A stretch of 64,000 nt of DNA from Erysipelatoclostridium sp. An173 (lineage in GTDB: Bacteria; Bacillota_I; Bacilli_A; Erysipelotrichales; Coprobacillaceae): contig NZ_NFKR01000016.1 of NCBI RefSeq assembly GCF_002160495.1, positions 1 through 64,000 of the forward strand. Reading direction: 5' to 3'. The notes below the pieces were generated by a model. The model was not told the origin of the DNA and did no database searches. It worked only from the letters and a program-made list of their open reading frames with translations. The first letter of the stretch is position 1. The number at the start of each line of letters is the position of its first letter. Shown here one piece after another: positions 54,190-63,199 of the stretch. The position numbers were made by a program, and so were the translations under genes.

Positions 54190-54245
54190 CTAGACATATT
54201 TTGTCATCTAAATTTTATCTTGTCTACAAAATTTTGTCTAGTTAA
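54190..54245 (-). promoter_or_regulatory. Promoter with twin operators before the aldo/keto reductase
   Basis: On the minus strand TAGACA (near 54240) and TAAAAT are 17 bp apart. The perfect palindrome ACAAAATTTTGT (54226-54237) overlaps the promoter. A related site, GACA-N5-TGTC (54193-54205), lies downstream within the leader. Both share TAGACA and TTTTGTC, as expected for a dimeric repressor binding two sites. Confidence 0.55.
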
Positions 54246-54256
54246 GATTTAAAATA

Positions 54257-55462
54257 TTAATTATCAGCTAACTCCATTGAAACATAATTAACTTCTTTAT
54301 TAGTAAAAATATTATTTAATACTAACATTACAACTGCTAAACAAATAAAACCTCCACTTAAAACCATAAATAAACTATTAAGACTATCACTTAATGCGAT
54401 ATTTTGCATAAAAATACTACTATATGGTGAAATAAAAGCACCTAAATTAAAACCTACTAATAATAATGAAGTTGCTAGTGGTGTATTTTTTATTTGTGAA
54501 TTATTAATACGATCGATTAAGTATGGCATAAAAATTTTAAATCCAAATCCGGTTAAAAAACTACCAGCAAATGTAATTATCATTGAATTAGAAATTCCTA
54601 TTAAAAACATTGCTAATGCTAAAATCAACAAACCAATAATTGGTGTTAGCTGCTTAAAGATTTTAATTATCTTACTAAATAATGTTCCAGCTGTAATTGC
54701 TCCTAGTGATAATAATATAATTACTAAACTAGCATCACTAGCATTTCCATATCCAGCCGTTGTAATTAATGTTGATACTTTAATACCCATTGTCATATAT
54801 AAAGATGCTGCTACAAATAACAATGCGATAAAACTAATTAACATTATATTATCTTTTTTAAACCCATTTTCTTTTACAATTACATTTTTATCAACCGAAA
54901 TATCATTTGCTGTAGCTACCTTAGGAATAAACTTGATAAAAACAATACATACCGGAATTGCTATAGCATAGGCTAAAAATGGTGCCTGCCAACCAATTTT
55001 CAACAATTGACCAGCAATAAATGTTATAAAGATACCACCTGCACCTTCAAAAGTACTTTGTAATCCATACATTTTAGCTCGATCTTTCCCTTGATAAAAA
55101 CTATTTACTAAAGCTACTGTTAAAGAATTGAATAAACCAATCCCAAATCCAAGCATTGCTCGACTAATTAAAATTAAATAAAAATTAGAAACAAATACTG
55201 GCAGTATCCCTGAAACAGCGACAATTAACAACCCTAATGAAGCTGTTTGTTTATAACCAATCTTTTTCGCGATAAAACTACTAATTAATACTGAAATCAT
55301 TAAAAATAATGATGGTACAGTTGTCAACATTTCAATCATTGCTAATGGAATTGTATCAAAAGCTCTTGCCATAGCTGGAATATTAGCATTGATTGCTGGT
55401 GCACTACCAACTAATAAAGATGCTGACAATAACGAATATTTTAATACTTGTTCTTTTTTCAT
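54257..55462 (-). CDS. Major facilitator superfamily transporter
   Basis: This 401-residue protein has twelve predicted membrane helices. The MFS loop-2 motif is present as SSFIAKKIGYKQTASLG, and GFGIGLFNSLTVALVNSFY is the helix-5-type motif. It is likely a drug or small-molecule exporter; the substrate is unknown. ATG 55462, eight bases after GGGAGA, is preferred to the ATG two codons earlier. A palindrome TTTTAC-CTA-GTAAAA (55492-55506) lies 30 bp upstream and may be an operator. Confidence 0.88.
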   Translation of the reverse strand: MKKEQVLKYSLLSASLLVGSAPAINANIPAMARAFDTIPLAMIEMLTTVPSLFLMISVLISSFIAKKIGYKQTASLGLLIVAVSGILPVFVSNFYLILISRAMLGFGIGLFNSLTVALVNSFYQGKDRAKMYGLQSTFEGAGGIFITFIAGQLLKIGWQAPFLAYAIAIPVCIVFIKFIPKVATANDISVDKNVIVKENGFKKDNIMLISFIALLFVAASLYMTMGIKVSTLITTAGYGNASDASLVIILLSLGAITAGTLFSKIIKIFKQLTPIIGLLILALAMFLIGISNSMIITFAGSFLTGFGFKIFMPYLIDRINNSQIKNTPLATSLLLVGFNLGAFISPYSSIFMQNIALSDSLNSLFMVLSGGFICLAVVMLVLNNIFTNKEVNYVSMELADN

Positions 55463-55669
55463 AATCATTCTCCCTTCTATTTACAGCTATATTTTACCTA
55501 GTAAAACACTAGTTGAGAATTCTTAAAAAGTTCACATAGTATCACCTATTAGTTAATACTAAAACATACAAAATATTAATATATGCAGATTTAGACTATA
55601 AATTTAAACCTATAGGTCATAGTTAATATTGTTTGAATAAATATTGCTAACTTTCTTTTAACGAACAAA

Positions 55670-55698
55670 TTGTTTAATAACTCTAAAATGGCTATAAT
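55670..55698 (+). promoter_or_regulatory. Promoter of the DUF885 lipoprotein gene
   Basis: TTGTTT (55670-55675) and TATAAT (55693-55698) are 17 bp apart, 25 bp before ATG 55723. The start of a longer frame at 55702 lies at about the transcription start and is rejected. Confidence 0.75.
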
Positions 55699-55722
55699 AT
55701 ATTGTATTGGAAGGAGTTTTTT

Positions 55723-57519
55723 ATGAATAAAATAAAACAATTGACCACTATTTTATTAGCCCTAATTTTGACGATTTCTATTAGCGGCTGCAACAATCAA
55801 AATTCTGGTGATGCTGATAAAATGCAAACCGAATTTGATCAATTTATTGAACAGGAATTTATTGATACAATGGAAAGTGATTATACATCATTACATTCAT
55901 TTATTGAAAATCCTGAAAATTTTGGAATTGACTTAAATAATGTTGAAATCGGCTTTGGTTCTGGTTATAGCGAAGAAGAACTTGAAGAAGCTAAAAAAAC
56001 AACCGAAGAAACTGCTGAAAGATTTGCTGAATTTGACCGAGATCTATTAACTGCTAAACAACAGGAAACTTACGATATTTATCAAAACACATTAGAATTA
56101 GCACTAGAGTCAAATGATGATAAATATGATTATATCGCCCCAGCTTTTGAAACTGCAACTGGTGCTTATTGTCAAATTCCAACAATGTTAACCGATTGGA
56201 CAGTAAGAAATGAACAGGATGTTAAGGATTTAATTACATTAGTTGATGATACTGATCGATATATTCAAAGTCTATTAGATTATTTAAAGGTTCAAGAAGA
56301 AAAAGATACCCTTTCTATCAATGTTAATGATGTTGTTGAATATTGCCAAGGGATAATTGATGCTAAAGATAATAGTCCTATCTTACAAGCCTTGAATGAA
56401 AAAATTGATGCTTTGAATCTTGATGAAAATCAAAAAAATACTTATAAACAACAGCTTTCTACTACCTTTAATGATTCATTTATTACAGCTTATCAAAATA
56501 TCATTGATACCGTAAATGGACTTGATAAAAATAAAATAAATGATGGTGGTCTAGCGAATATCGAAAATGGTAAAGAATATTATCAGTTATTATTACAAAA
56601 TGCTACTGCAAGTTCTAAAACAGTTACAGAAATTCAATCAGAATTTGAAGATGCGATGGATGATTGTTTAAAAGAAATGCAATCTTTAATAATTTCCAAT
56701 CCAAGTATCTCATCTGTTGTTCAAAATAACTTTGGTTCCATTAAAACCAATTACAACAGTTATGAAGAAATGATGCAAGATTTAGCAACTGAAATACAAG
56801 AAGATTTTCCAGACATTGGAACTATTGATTATCAAATAGCTCAAATTGATCCTTCTTTAGCTAATAACAGTGTTGCTGCTTATTATAATTTACCAGCATT
56901 AGATAGCAAAGCAGCAAATCAAATTCGTGTTAATTCTGATAATAATGAAATTGATATAAGTGCTGTTGATACTTTTCAAACTATTGCTCATGAAGGTTTA
57001 CCTGGTCATATGTATCAGGTTAATTACAGTTATTTAAACCTTGATAATAATTATCGTAAAGTTTTAGCATCAAATCCATCATATCAAGAAGGCTGGGCTG
57101 TTTATGTGCAATATTATTGTAACAAATATTTATCTCAACAAGTTAATTCAGATATTTTAGAATTAATGAAATATAATAACATTTATTCTTATTATGCAAT
57201 GATTTTATGTGATATTGGTATTCACTATGAGGGCTGGGATTTAGATGAATTTAAAGATAACTTAGCAGATTTAGGTTTTGTCATTAATGATGATGATTCG
57301 CTAGAATTACAATACAATCAGTTAAAAGACAATCCGACAATCTTTGTTCCTTATTATTATGGTTATCTTCAATTTAGTAATTTAGAAACTACTGCTAAAG
57401 AAGAGCTAGGAAATAAATTTAATGATATTGAATTTCACGAAGCTTTATTAACTAGTGGTTGTGCTCCATTTACAATTGTTGAAAAGAATGTTGAAAATTA
57501 CATTGAAACAAACAAGTAA
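55723..57519 (+). CDS. DUF885-family zinc-dependent lipoprotein (putative peptidase)
   Basis: This 598-residue lipoprotein has a signal peptide ending SISGC-NN. The DUF885 body is mostly helical. It ends with a zinc-type motif HEGLPGHMYQ (about 418) and a downstream Glu in YQEGWAVYVQYY (about 455), the pattern of a metallopeptidase related to the M3/M32 fold. It probably acts on peptides outside the membrane. GGAAGGAGT precedes ATG 55723. It has its own promoter and terminator, so it is a single-gene unit. Confidence 0.88.
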   Translation: MNKIKQLTTILLALILTISISGCNNQNSGDADKMQTEFDQFIEQEFIDTMESDYTSLHSFIENPENFGIDLNNVEIGFGSGYSEEELEEAKKTTEETAERFAEFDRDLLTAKQQETYDIYQNTLELALESNDDKYDYIAPAFETATGAYCQIPTMLTDWTVRNEQDVKDLITLVDDTDRYIQSLLDYLKVQEEKDTLSINVNDVVEYCQGIIDAKDNSPILQALNEKIDALNLDENQKNTYKQQLSTTFNDSFITAYQNIIDTVNGLDKNKINDGGLANIENGKEYYQLLLQNATASSKTVTEIQSEFEDAMDDCLKEMQSLIISNPSISSVVQNNFGSIKTNYNSYEEMMQDLATEIQEDFPDIGTIDYQIAQIDPSLANNSVAAYYNLPALDSKAANQIRVNSDNNEIDISAVDTFQTIAHEGLPGHMYQVNYSYLNLDNNYRKVLASNPSYQEGWAVYVQYYCNKYLSQQVNSDILELMKYNNIYSYYAMILCDIGIHYEGWDLDEFKDNLADLGFVINDDDSLELQYNQLKDNPTIFVPYYYGYLQFSNLETTAKEELGNKFNDIEFHEALLTSGCAPFTIVEKNVENYIETNK

Positions 57520-57549
57520 AAACGATTCATTTAATTGAATCGTTTTTAC
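57518..57549. terminator. Bidirectional terminator
   Basis: AAAAACGATTCA (57518-57529) pairs with TGAATCGTTTTT (57536-57547), loop of six. It separates convergent genes. Confidence 0.85.
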
Positions 57550-57557
57550 TTACTGTT

Positions 57558-58463
57558 TTAAAGACACGATTTTATAAAATCATCATACAAATCAATTACT
57601 TCTTCTTTCCAAAAAACTGCCCCACCATGATCACTGCCACGAACTAAATACAGTTTAACACTTTTACCGGCATTTTTTATCGCCTGATATAATTCCACGC
57701 TTTGTTTACAAAATACTGTTTTATCTTTAGTACCATGTAAAATAAGCATCGCTGGATAATCTAAATCAACATAACTTTTAACATTAGCTACCTTTGCTTC
57801 CTCAATATTTTCACGAATATTATATCCCATTAACATTCCTTCAGGACTATCAGGAAGCTGATGATTTAAAGTTGAAGGAAAACCATCAGGCATTGTAATA
57901 TCAACAGCACCATATAAATCAATAATCCCTTTAACAAAACAATCATATTGATTAATTGGCTGATCAAACAAATCTGTTTTAGCAGTCATCCCAATCATCG
58001 CACTAGTATGACCACCTGAAGAATCACCCATGATAATAATATTATCACTATCTAAATGATATTGATCATGATGAGCTTTTAAATAACGAATTGCATTTTT
58101 ACCATCAATGATCTGAGCTGGAAAATGAGCGATGCCACTATGACGATATTCAACAATAGCACAAACATAGCCTCTTTTTGCCAATGCTCCAATATTCGCA
58201 ACATTACGATAAATATTTTGTTTTTTCCAAGCAGATCCTTGAATAAATACTACCCCAGGAAACTTTTTATCAGGGTGATTAAACATTGAAGGTACTAACA
58301 GTTGTAAATGCAAATCAACACCATCTTTTCGATCATAGACAATATCTGGAAGATAATCAACACCAATTTCTTCTCCAGTCATTTTTATTTCAGGTATATT
58401 ATCTAGATTACAAATGTAGTCTGGCATGGTTTCATAAGTATATTCTTTAACCTCTATTTTCAT
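57558..58463 (-). CDS. Alpha/beta-hydrolase (BD-FAE / esterase-lipase type)
   Basis: This 301-residue enzyme has an oxyanion region VFIQGSAWKK, nucleophile Ser in IMGDSSGGHTS (about 148), Asp in LHGTKDKTV (about 247) and His in GSDHGGAVF (about 281). It resembles acyl- or feruloyl-type esterases acting on small acylated sugars. No signal peptide is seen, so it is cytosolic. It begins 9 bp after the HAD gene and is probably in the same operon. AGGAGGTTATC precedes the ATG. Confidence 0.88.
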   Translation of the reverse strand: MKIEVKEYTYETMPDYICNLDNIPEIKMTGEEIGVDYLPDIVYDRKDGVDLHLQLLVPSMFNHPDKKFPGVVFIQGSAWKKQNIYRNVANIGALAKRGYVCAIVEYRHSGIAHFPAQIIDGKNAIRYLKAHHDQYHLDSDNIIIMGDSSGGHTSAMIGMTAKTDLFDQPINQYDCFVKGIIDLYGAVDITMPDGFPSTLNHQLPDSPEGMLMGYNIRENIEEAKVANVKSYVDLDYPAMLILHGTKDKTVFCKQSVELYQAIKNAGKSVKLYLVRGSDHGGAVFWKEEVIDLYDDFIKSCL

Positions 58464-58472
58464 GATAACCTC

Positions 58473-59222
58473 CTAATCCTTTTGTAATAATTGTTCAATA
58501 CATTGATCTAAATGACTAACAACATTGTTTGCTACTTGTTGTACTTCTAAAGGACTATAATCAAATGTAAAACTATTATCAACAAATTCAAGCATGGAAA
58601 TATCGTTATAAGAATCTCCAATGCAAGCTAAATCGTTTTTATCTAACTGATAGTAATTGGCAATTGCTTCAAGACCGCTTTTTTTAGAACAGTCTTTAGC
58701 GACAACATCTAATGCTGTTTTATTTTGAAAGATTTCAATATCTACGTATTGTTGTAAATCCTGTTTAGCACTAAACGCTTCCTTTTCAGTTTTGAACATT
58801 AAAGAAAAACTAATAATTGTTTTGTCTAACAGTTGTTTTTTGGAAGTTAGATTAATAATAAAATCTGATGAAAAATCATTCTTACTATTTACAAAATAAA
58901 TTTCATTTTCAGTAGCAATTAACATTTCAACATCATTATAACTATCCATAACTTTTTCAACTGTTGTTAAAGTTATCTCTTTTTTACTAATTAATTTAAA
59001 ATCTCGATCTAAAACAATAGCTCCACTATTTACAATATAAAAATCAAATTTAAAATCAGGTGAAGCAAAATCAGTAACCCCAATTAATGGTCTACCCGTA
59101 CAAACTCCAAATTTATGTCCTAAAGACTGGAATTTTTGAATTGCTTTAATATCATCTCTTCGATAATTTTCTAATTGATATTCAAAAAATAATGTTCCAT
59201 CAAAATCACTAGCTAATAACAA
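58473..59222 (-). CDS. Cof-type HAD-IIB phosphatase (TTG start)
   Basis: This 249-residue protein has motif I LLASDFDGTLFF, motif II CTGRP, the Lys region KDCSKKSGLEAI (about 180) and motif IV CIGDSYNDISML (about 200). It is paralogous to the gene at 19738-20472. The start is TTG 59222 with a strong AAGGAGG site and no nearby ATG, which may reduce expression. It is first in a pair with the alpha/beta hydrolase, so a sugar-phosphate role next to an esterase is plausible. Confidence 0.88.
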   Translation of the reverse strand: MLLASDFDGTLFFEYQLENYRRDDIKAIQKFQSLGHKFGVCTGRPLIGVTDFASPDFKFDFYIVNSGAIVLDRDFKLISKKEITLTTVEKVMDSYNDVEMLIATENEIYFVNSKNDFSSDFIINLTSKKQLLDKTIISFSLMFKTEKEAFSAKQDLQQYVDIEIFQNKTALDVVAKDCSKKSGLEAIANYYQLDKNDLACIGDSYNDISMLEFVDNSFTFDYSPLEVQQVANNVVSHLDQCIEQLLQKD

Positions 59223-59269
59223 ATTCTTTTCCTCCTTTTTTATGAATTTTTAATATTATTTATCAAAAA

Positions 59270-59292
59270 AGAGCTAACATTTGTTAACCCTA
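59270..59292 (-). terminator. Probable terminator of the FakA-like gene
   Basis: Minus-strand GTTAACAAATGTTAGC forms a short hairpin followed by TCTTTTTTG, right after the stop at 59295. Confidence 0.55.
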
Positions 59293-59294
59293 GT

Positions 59295-59546
59295 CTAACC
59301 TTTTAATCCTCTTGATTGGCGATCCATATCTTCAACAACAATATCGTAAATTTCTCCTAAAGAAGCACAATACTCTAATACCTTCCAAGGCTCATTAGTA
59401 TGGAAATGAATTTTGATTAAATCTTCATCACCTACAGCCAATAAACAATCCCCTTTAAAATTATTTGTAAAATATTCATTGATAGCATCTTCATCAAGGT
59501 TTTTACCCTCTATTAATAACTGGGTATCATATCGAAATTCAAGCAT
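59295..59546 (-). CDS. Stand-alone FakA/YloV middle-domain-like protein (83 aa)
   Basis: The whole 83-residue protein aligns by eye with the central domain of fatty-acid kinase FakA (YloV): EFRYDTQLLIEG, then DCLLAVGDEDLIKIHFHTNEPWKVLEYC and the closing IVVEDM. The conserved LIKxHxHT motif is intact. The DhaL kinase domain and C-terminal part of FakA are absent. A ribosome site (AAGGAGG) shows it is an independent gene rather than a broken end. It may modulate lipid phosphorylation with DegV-like proteins, but that is inference. Confidence 0.75.
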   Translation of the reverse strand: MLEFRYDTQLLIEGKNLDEDAINEYFTNNFKGDCLLAVGDEDLIKIHFHTNEPWKVLEYCASLGEIYDIVVEDMDRQSRGLKG

Positions 59547-59578
59547 AATATACCTCCTTTTTTCTATTATATCACAAT

Positions 59579-60262
59579 TTATAATAAGCTTAAGATTTCT
59601 TGATTAGTTAGATCTCGAAACTCGCCCTCTTTTAATCGTTCATCTAATTTTAAAGATCCAAATTCAATTCGTTTTAAATTTACAACTTCATTATCTAGAC
59701 TTTTAAACATCTTTTTAATTTGATGATATTTACCCTCACTAATCGATAAATAACAATGAAAATCATCGATCATTTCAAATTCTGCTGGTAAACATTTGAT
59801 ATTATGATCAATAATAATTCCTTGTAAAAATACTTCCTTTAAATTATTAGTAATTTTCTTTTGGATTTCCACCAAATATTTTTTAATAACATGATTACTA
59901 GGTAAAAGCAGCTTTTTTGATAAACTATGATCATCGGTTAAAATCAATAAACCAGTGGTATCTTTGTCTAAACGTCCTAAACAATAACAATCTTTATTAG
60001 TTATCAAATCAATTACACAAGGATATTTTAGATCATGATTAGCACATATATAACCTTTGGGCTTATTTAACATAATATAAGTAAAAGGCTGGGCTTTTAA
60101 AATAGTTTGTTGATAAATAATCTGGTCACTAAATTTAACAGGATATTTATGATCTTTTATAACTTCACCATTAACTGTTATCTTACCTTGTTTTATCAGT
60201 TTACGACAAGTCGAGGCATTTCCTAAATTATTTTTCATTAAAACATAATATAAATCTTTCAT
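59579..60262 (-). CDS. RsuA/RluB/E/F-family pseudouridine synthase
   Basis: This 227-residue enzyme has an N-terminal S4 RNA-binding domain (about 1-55; STCRKLIKQGKITVNGEVI) and a catalytic domain with motif GRLDKDTTGLLILT (about 96, catalytic Asp) and KGYICANHD. It modifies a uridine in ribosomal RNA. The small size fits the RsuA group (16S). It is upstream of the FakA-like gene on the same strand, gap 32 bp. AAAGGAAATTTTAAA precedes the ATG. Confidence 0.9.
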   Translation of the reverse strand: MKDLYYVLMKNNLGNASTCRKLIKQGKITVNGEVIKDHKYPVKFSDQIIYQQTILKAQPFTYIMLNKPKGYICANHDLKYPCVIDLITNKDCYCLGRLDKDTTGLLILTDDHSLSKKLLLPSNHVIKKYLVEIQKKITNNLKEVFLQGIIIDHNIKCLPAEFEMIDDFHCYLSISEGKYHQIKKMFKSLDNEVVNLKRIEFGSLKLDERLKEGEFRDLTNQEILSLL

Positions 60263-60546
60263 TTTAAAATTTCCTTTATAAAATTAGTTAATTTTATGAT
60301 ACATCAATTATTAAAAATAAGCGATAAAAAACTAAAGCATTCTACAGTTATAAAATATTCGATATTACACTGCCAAATCCACAATTTTAATATATTTCCC
60401 CTTATTTAGCTACTTTGCATAACATTTATAGCATAAACACAAACGTATACCAAAAATATTCTCACACATCAATTTATCTTGACCAACCATACCCAAACCT
60501 TGCATAGCCAAAAGATAATTCTTTGTAAACTTCAAGACATAAAGAT
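60263..60546. other. Gene-free stretch downstream of the surface-protein gene
   Basis: Between the RsuA-type gene and the surface-protein terminator I see no ORF with a ribosome site and no repeat or known RNA. The sequence is less AT-skewed from about 60360 on, which may mark the edge of the inserted patch. Confidence 0.4.
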
Positions 60547-60577
60547 TGCGCACTGTAATTTTGATTTACAGTGCGCA
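60547..60577 (-). terminator. Strong terminator of the surface-protein gene
   Basis: TGCGCACTGTAA (60547-60558) pairs with TTACAGTGCGCA (60566-60577), a 12-bp perfect stem, followed by ATCTTTATG on the minus strand. Confidence 0.7.
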
Positions 60578-60587
60578 TAGTTATAAT

Positions 60588-62141
60588 TTATCTACAATGT
60601 TTTCTGTTATATTTGTAAAAACCAATGCTAGTTATAGTAGTACCCATAGCCAATATAATTGCCACCCATAACTCAATATTGTTGTCATCGCCAGTCGGTA
60701 CCGAAGTGGCATTACCTGGTTGTGAAGATTCAGACGTTTCTTTGATCGTACCTAACGCTGGGATTGCTACTGCCGCTTTTTCATAGCCACAGACCGTGCA
60801 TTTTTCATGCTTAGAGCCTGCTTCTGTAGCAGTTGCTTCCTTGTCTGTTACCCATGTAAACTTATGTCCAAGAGCAGCAATCTCTTTTACTTGTTTATCA
60901 CCACAAAGCTCACAAACACTTTCCTCATAACCTGCTTCAATGCAAGTAGCAGGTTTTTCAACTATCACTTTGTATTCATGCTGGTGCTCCGCTGGATAAG
61001 TAACATGATCACTTGCGGGTAATTTTACATCTGTAAGTACATAAGCAGAACAATGTGTCAGATTCATTGTAACCTGATTATAAGCAGTACTAAGTTCACC
61101 GACATACTCCAGCTTATTTTCACTTTCATTGTGATGATATAAATATGAGATTTCCCCAAATTTTCCTTTTGGAAGTTCTGTCATAAAGCTGGTTCCACTT
61201 GGAAGCGTACCGCTGTGTGAGAATTCAAAAATCTGTGTAGCTGTGTTCTCTGGTATTAAATTAGAAATTCCTTCTACAGTTTCACTTATTGTAACCCCTA
61301 AATTGACATTTGCATCTACATCTGTAATCGCACTTCCATTAAAACTCCATTGGGCATCATACATACTTGAATAACTTACAACCAGTGTTTTTTGGTTTTC
61401 TTTTAATTTATTAAGCACAGTTCGTGACAAAATATTCTCAGCCAAAATCCCGTTTGTCATATGCACTTTTATTGTATTTGCCTGATTAGTTGTTATTGCT
61501 TGAAGAATATCATCTTCAGCTACTTGCATGCCATTAAAATATCCAATATCATATGGCCATGATTCGTCAATTGTCAAAGGAGATATTTTAACCTCACAGT
61601 AGACCAGCAAATTACTAACAGAAGCATCATTCAAATTTTTTAAAGAAAACTGTATTTGTGCCATTCCCCCCTCTAAATGACGTATAAAAAATTCTCTAAG
61701 TCCAGATTCTGTTAATGTAACAGTCTTATTTGTATTAGAAATCATGATCCCATTTACAATTACTGGATCATATCCCCATGCTAACATAGCACTATCAACG
61801 ATTACATAATCAGGACATTCAATATCAACAACGATATCTCCGTTTCCGTCCCATGTATCACTTCTCGGTATAGTGCGGATCTGATTGATGATACTATCCC
61901 AACTACCATTTCCAGCTTTAGAAACAATCTGATTCGTTGCAGTTTGTGTTTGTAAGACAGTGTTGTCTTCAACATTTAGTACACATTCCCCATTATGACC
62001 TGATTCTAATATGCAGTCTTCTGTTACTTCACAAGCAACTGACGGTATTCCCTCTTGCGCAGCTAATACCACGCTAGGAAGCAAAGTTACCGACATAACC
62101 ATTGAAACTAGTAATGCCTGTATTTTTTTTCTTTTTTTCAT
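60588..62141 (-). CDS. Cell-wall-anchored surface protein, probably horizontally acquired
   Basis: This 517-residue protein has a signal peptide ending LLPSVVLAA-QE, a beta-rich body without a named fold, and near the C-terminus two Cys-rich repeats (ATCIEAGYEESVCELCGDKQ and EKCTVCGYEK), the kind common in gut Firmicute surface proteins. A VPTGDD sorting signal, membrane helix and basic tail finish it, so it is a sortase substrate. Codon and base use are visibly richer in G and C than neighbouring genes, and an IS66 remnant lies upstream, so transfer is likely. GAAAGGAAATG precedes the start by nine bases. Confidence 0.8.
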   Translation of the reverse strand: MKKRKKIQALLVSMVMSVTLLPSVVLAAQEGIPSVACEVTEDCILESGHNGECVLNVEDNTVLQTQTATNQIVSKAGNGSWDSIINQIRTIPRSDTWDGNGDIVVDIECPDYVIVDSAMLAWGYDPVIVNGIMISNTNKTVTLTESGLREFFIRHLEGGMAQIQFSLKNLNDASVSNLLVYCEVKISPLTIDESWPYDIGYFNGMQVAEDDILQAITTNQANTIKVHMTNGILAENILSRTVLNKLKENQKTLVVSYSSMYDAQWSFNGSAITDVDANVNLGVTISETVEGISNLIPENTATQIFEFSHSGTLPSGTSFMTELPKGKFGEISYLYHHNESENKLEYVGELSTAYNQVTMNLTHCSAYVLTDVKLPASDHVTYPAEHQHEYKVIVEKPATCIEAGYEESVCELCGDKQVKEIAALGHKFTWVTDKEATATEAGSKHEKCTVCGYEKAAVAIPALGTIKETSESSQPGNATSVPTGDDNNIELWVAIILAMGTTITSIGFYKYNRKHCR

Positions 62142-62184
62142 TTTTTCATTTCCTTTCTCTAATATTTATTCAGATATTATGGTG

Positions 62185-62364
<180 letters not shown>

Positions 62365-62399
62365 TTTTGTCAAGCCCCTTTCTGAATATAATTTATATA

Positions 62400-62426
62400 A
62401 TTATACTACCAAAAAAAGCGCTTACA
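62400..62426 (-). promoter_or_regulatory. Probable promoter -10 with cre-like site
   Basis: On the minus strand TGTAAGCGCTTTTT (62413-62426) matches 12 of 14 positions of the CcpA cre consensus and lies 7 bp before TATAAT (62400-62405). The -35 is poor (TTGAAT at a 20-bp spacing). This would be the promoter of the repeat-bearing leader and surface-protein gene. Confidence 0.45.
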
Positions 62427-62464
62427 TTCAACATTTTTAAAAAAAATTAATTATAGCTTCTTTA

Positions 62465-62909
62465 TTAAATTGCTACTATTCACAGTCTAAATAATTTAAG
62501 TAACTGGAAAAACACGATGTAGATATCAGTCTTCTGACTGCACATCGTATGTTTTCATTTCTGATATTGTTATATATTTTCCTTCCAGTGCTCTTTTTAT
62601 CAGCTCGCTTACGTTATATCCATTTCGTTTCCCTGTTTCCAGATATGATTTGATATTGGCATAATATCTTGCATTTGTTATGTTTTCAAACTGCCCCGAT
62701 ATCTTCATCTTTGTCTTGCCGCTTCGTAACAATCTTTCGTTGATGTTGTTTGAAAATGATCATTAGGAAGCTTGTTTGTAAATGACATGACAAGTTTTAT
62801 ATCCCAGGTATAAACTCATCTATATAAGCTTTTAAAGTGCCATAAAAAATTTCAACTTCTTTAGTTATTCACTTGACAAGTTTTAAGTGACTGTGAATAG
62901 TAACATTAA
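62465..62909. repeat. Inverted-repeat pair flanking a transposase remnant
   Basis: The sequence at 62465-62487 (ending TACTATTCACAGTC) recurs inverted at 62889-62909 (GACTGTGAATAGTAACATTA) with about 20 of 22 matching bases. The 445-bp interval holds the IS66-type fragment, so these look like the ends of a shrunken insertion element or nonautonomous derivative. Confidence 0.6.
62526..62759 (-). pseudogene. IS66-type transposase, C-terminal remnant
   Basis: The frame reads FSNNINERLLRSGKTKMKIS, then GQFENITNARYYANIKSYLE and GKRNGYNVSELIKRALEGK. This is the typical end of IS66-family TnpC: NNxxER with the catalytic Glu, then KxKISGxF and the RSYLSTxRKNG-type helix. It is cut off upstream by TGA at 62760-62762 and the rest of the gene is gone. 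It cannot be active. Confidence 0.75.
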
Positions 62910-63060
62910 ATTTTTATGATGTGATATAACTATCTACATGATTTAAAATTTCAAATATATATAAGTATTCTTGCTTTATAAAACAAATTAATAATTCTTA
63001 ATAATTTATTAAATGTTTTCTTAATAATTTTCTGTTATGATAATATTGTAAAAAATGGAG
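62766..63060. other. Gene-free stretch between the transposase remnant and a small ORF
   Basis: About 300 AT-rich bases hold the right inverted repeat (62889-62909) and a TTGACA (62873-62878) whose downstream -10 is weak. I see no ORF with a ribosome site before 63069. Confidence 0.4.
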
Positions 63061-63068
63061 GGGTTAAA

Positions 63069-63155
63069 ATGAATCCAGCAGTAGCAATTGTAATTATTTC
63101 TATTATCGAAGTCATTGGCATTAATATCTTTTTACGTCATCGCCATAATGATTAA
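63069..63155 (+). CDS. Single-helix small membrane protein (28 aa)
   Basis: ATG 63069 follows a strong GGAGGGG site by six bases. The peptide reads MNPAVAIVIISIIEVIGINI and then FLRHRHND: one membrane helix (about 4-22) with a basic His/Arg tail inside. A terminator follows immediately. It is too short for most gene callers. Function is unknown; size and layout resemble small regulatory or stress membrane peptides, or a type I toxin, but there is no sign of an antisense RNA. Confidence 0.6.
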   Translation: MNPAVAIVIISIIEVIGINIFLRHRHND

Positions 63156-63172
63156 AAATTGACGACAAAAAG

Positions 63173-63199
63173 CATCTAGATAATACCTAGATGTTTTTT
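63173..63199. terminator. Bidirectional terminator
   Basis: CATCTAG (63173-63179) pairs with CTAGATG (63187-63193), followed by six T on the plus strand and five T on the minus strand. It ends both the small ORF and the SDR gene. Confidence 0.8.
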
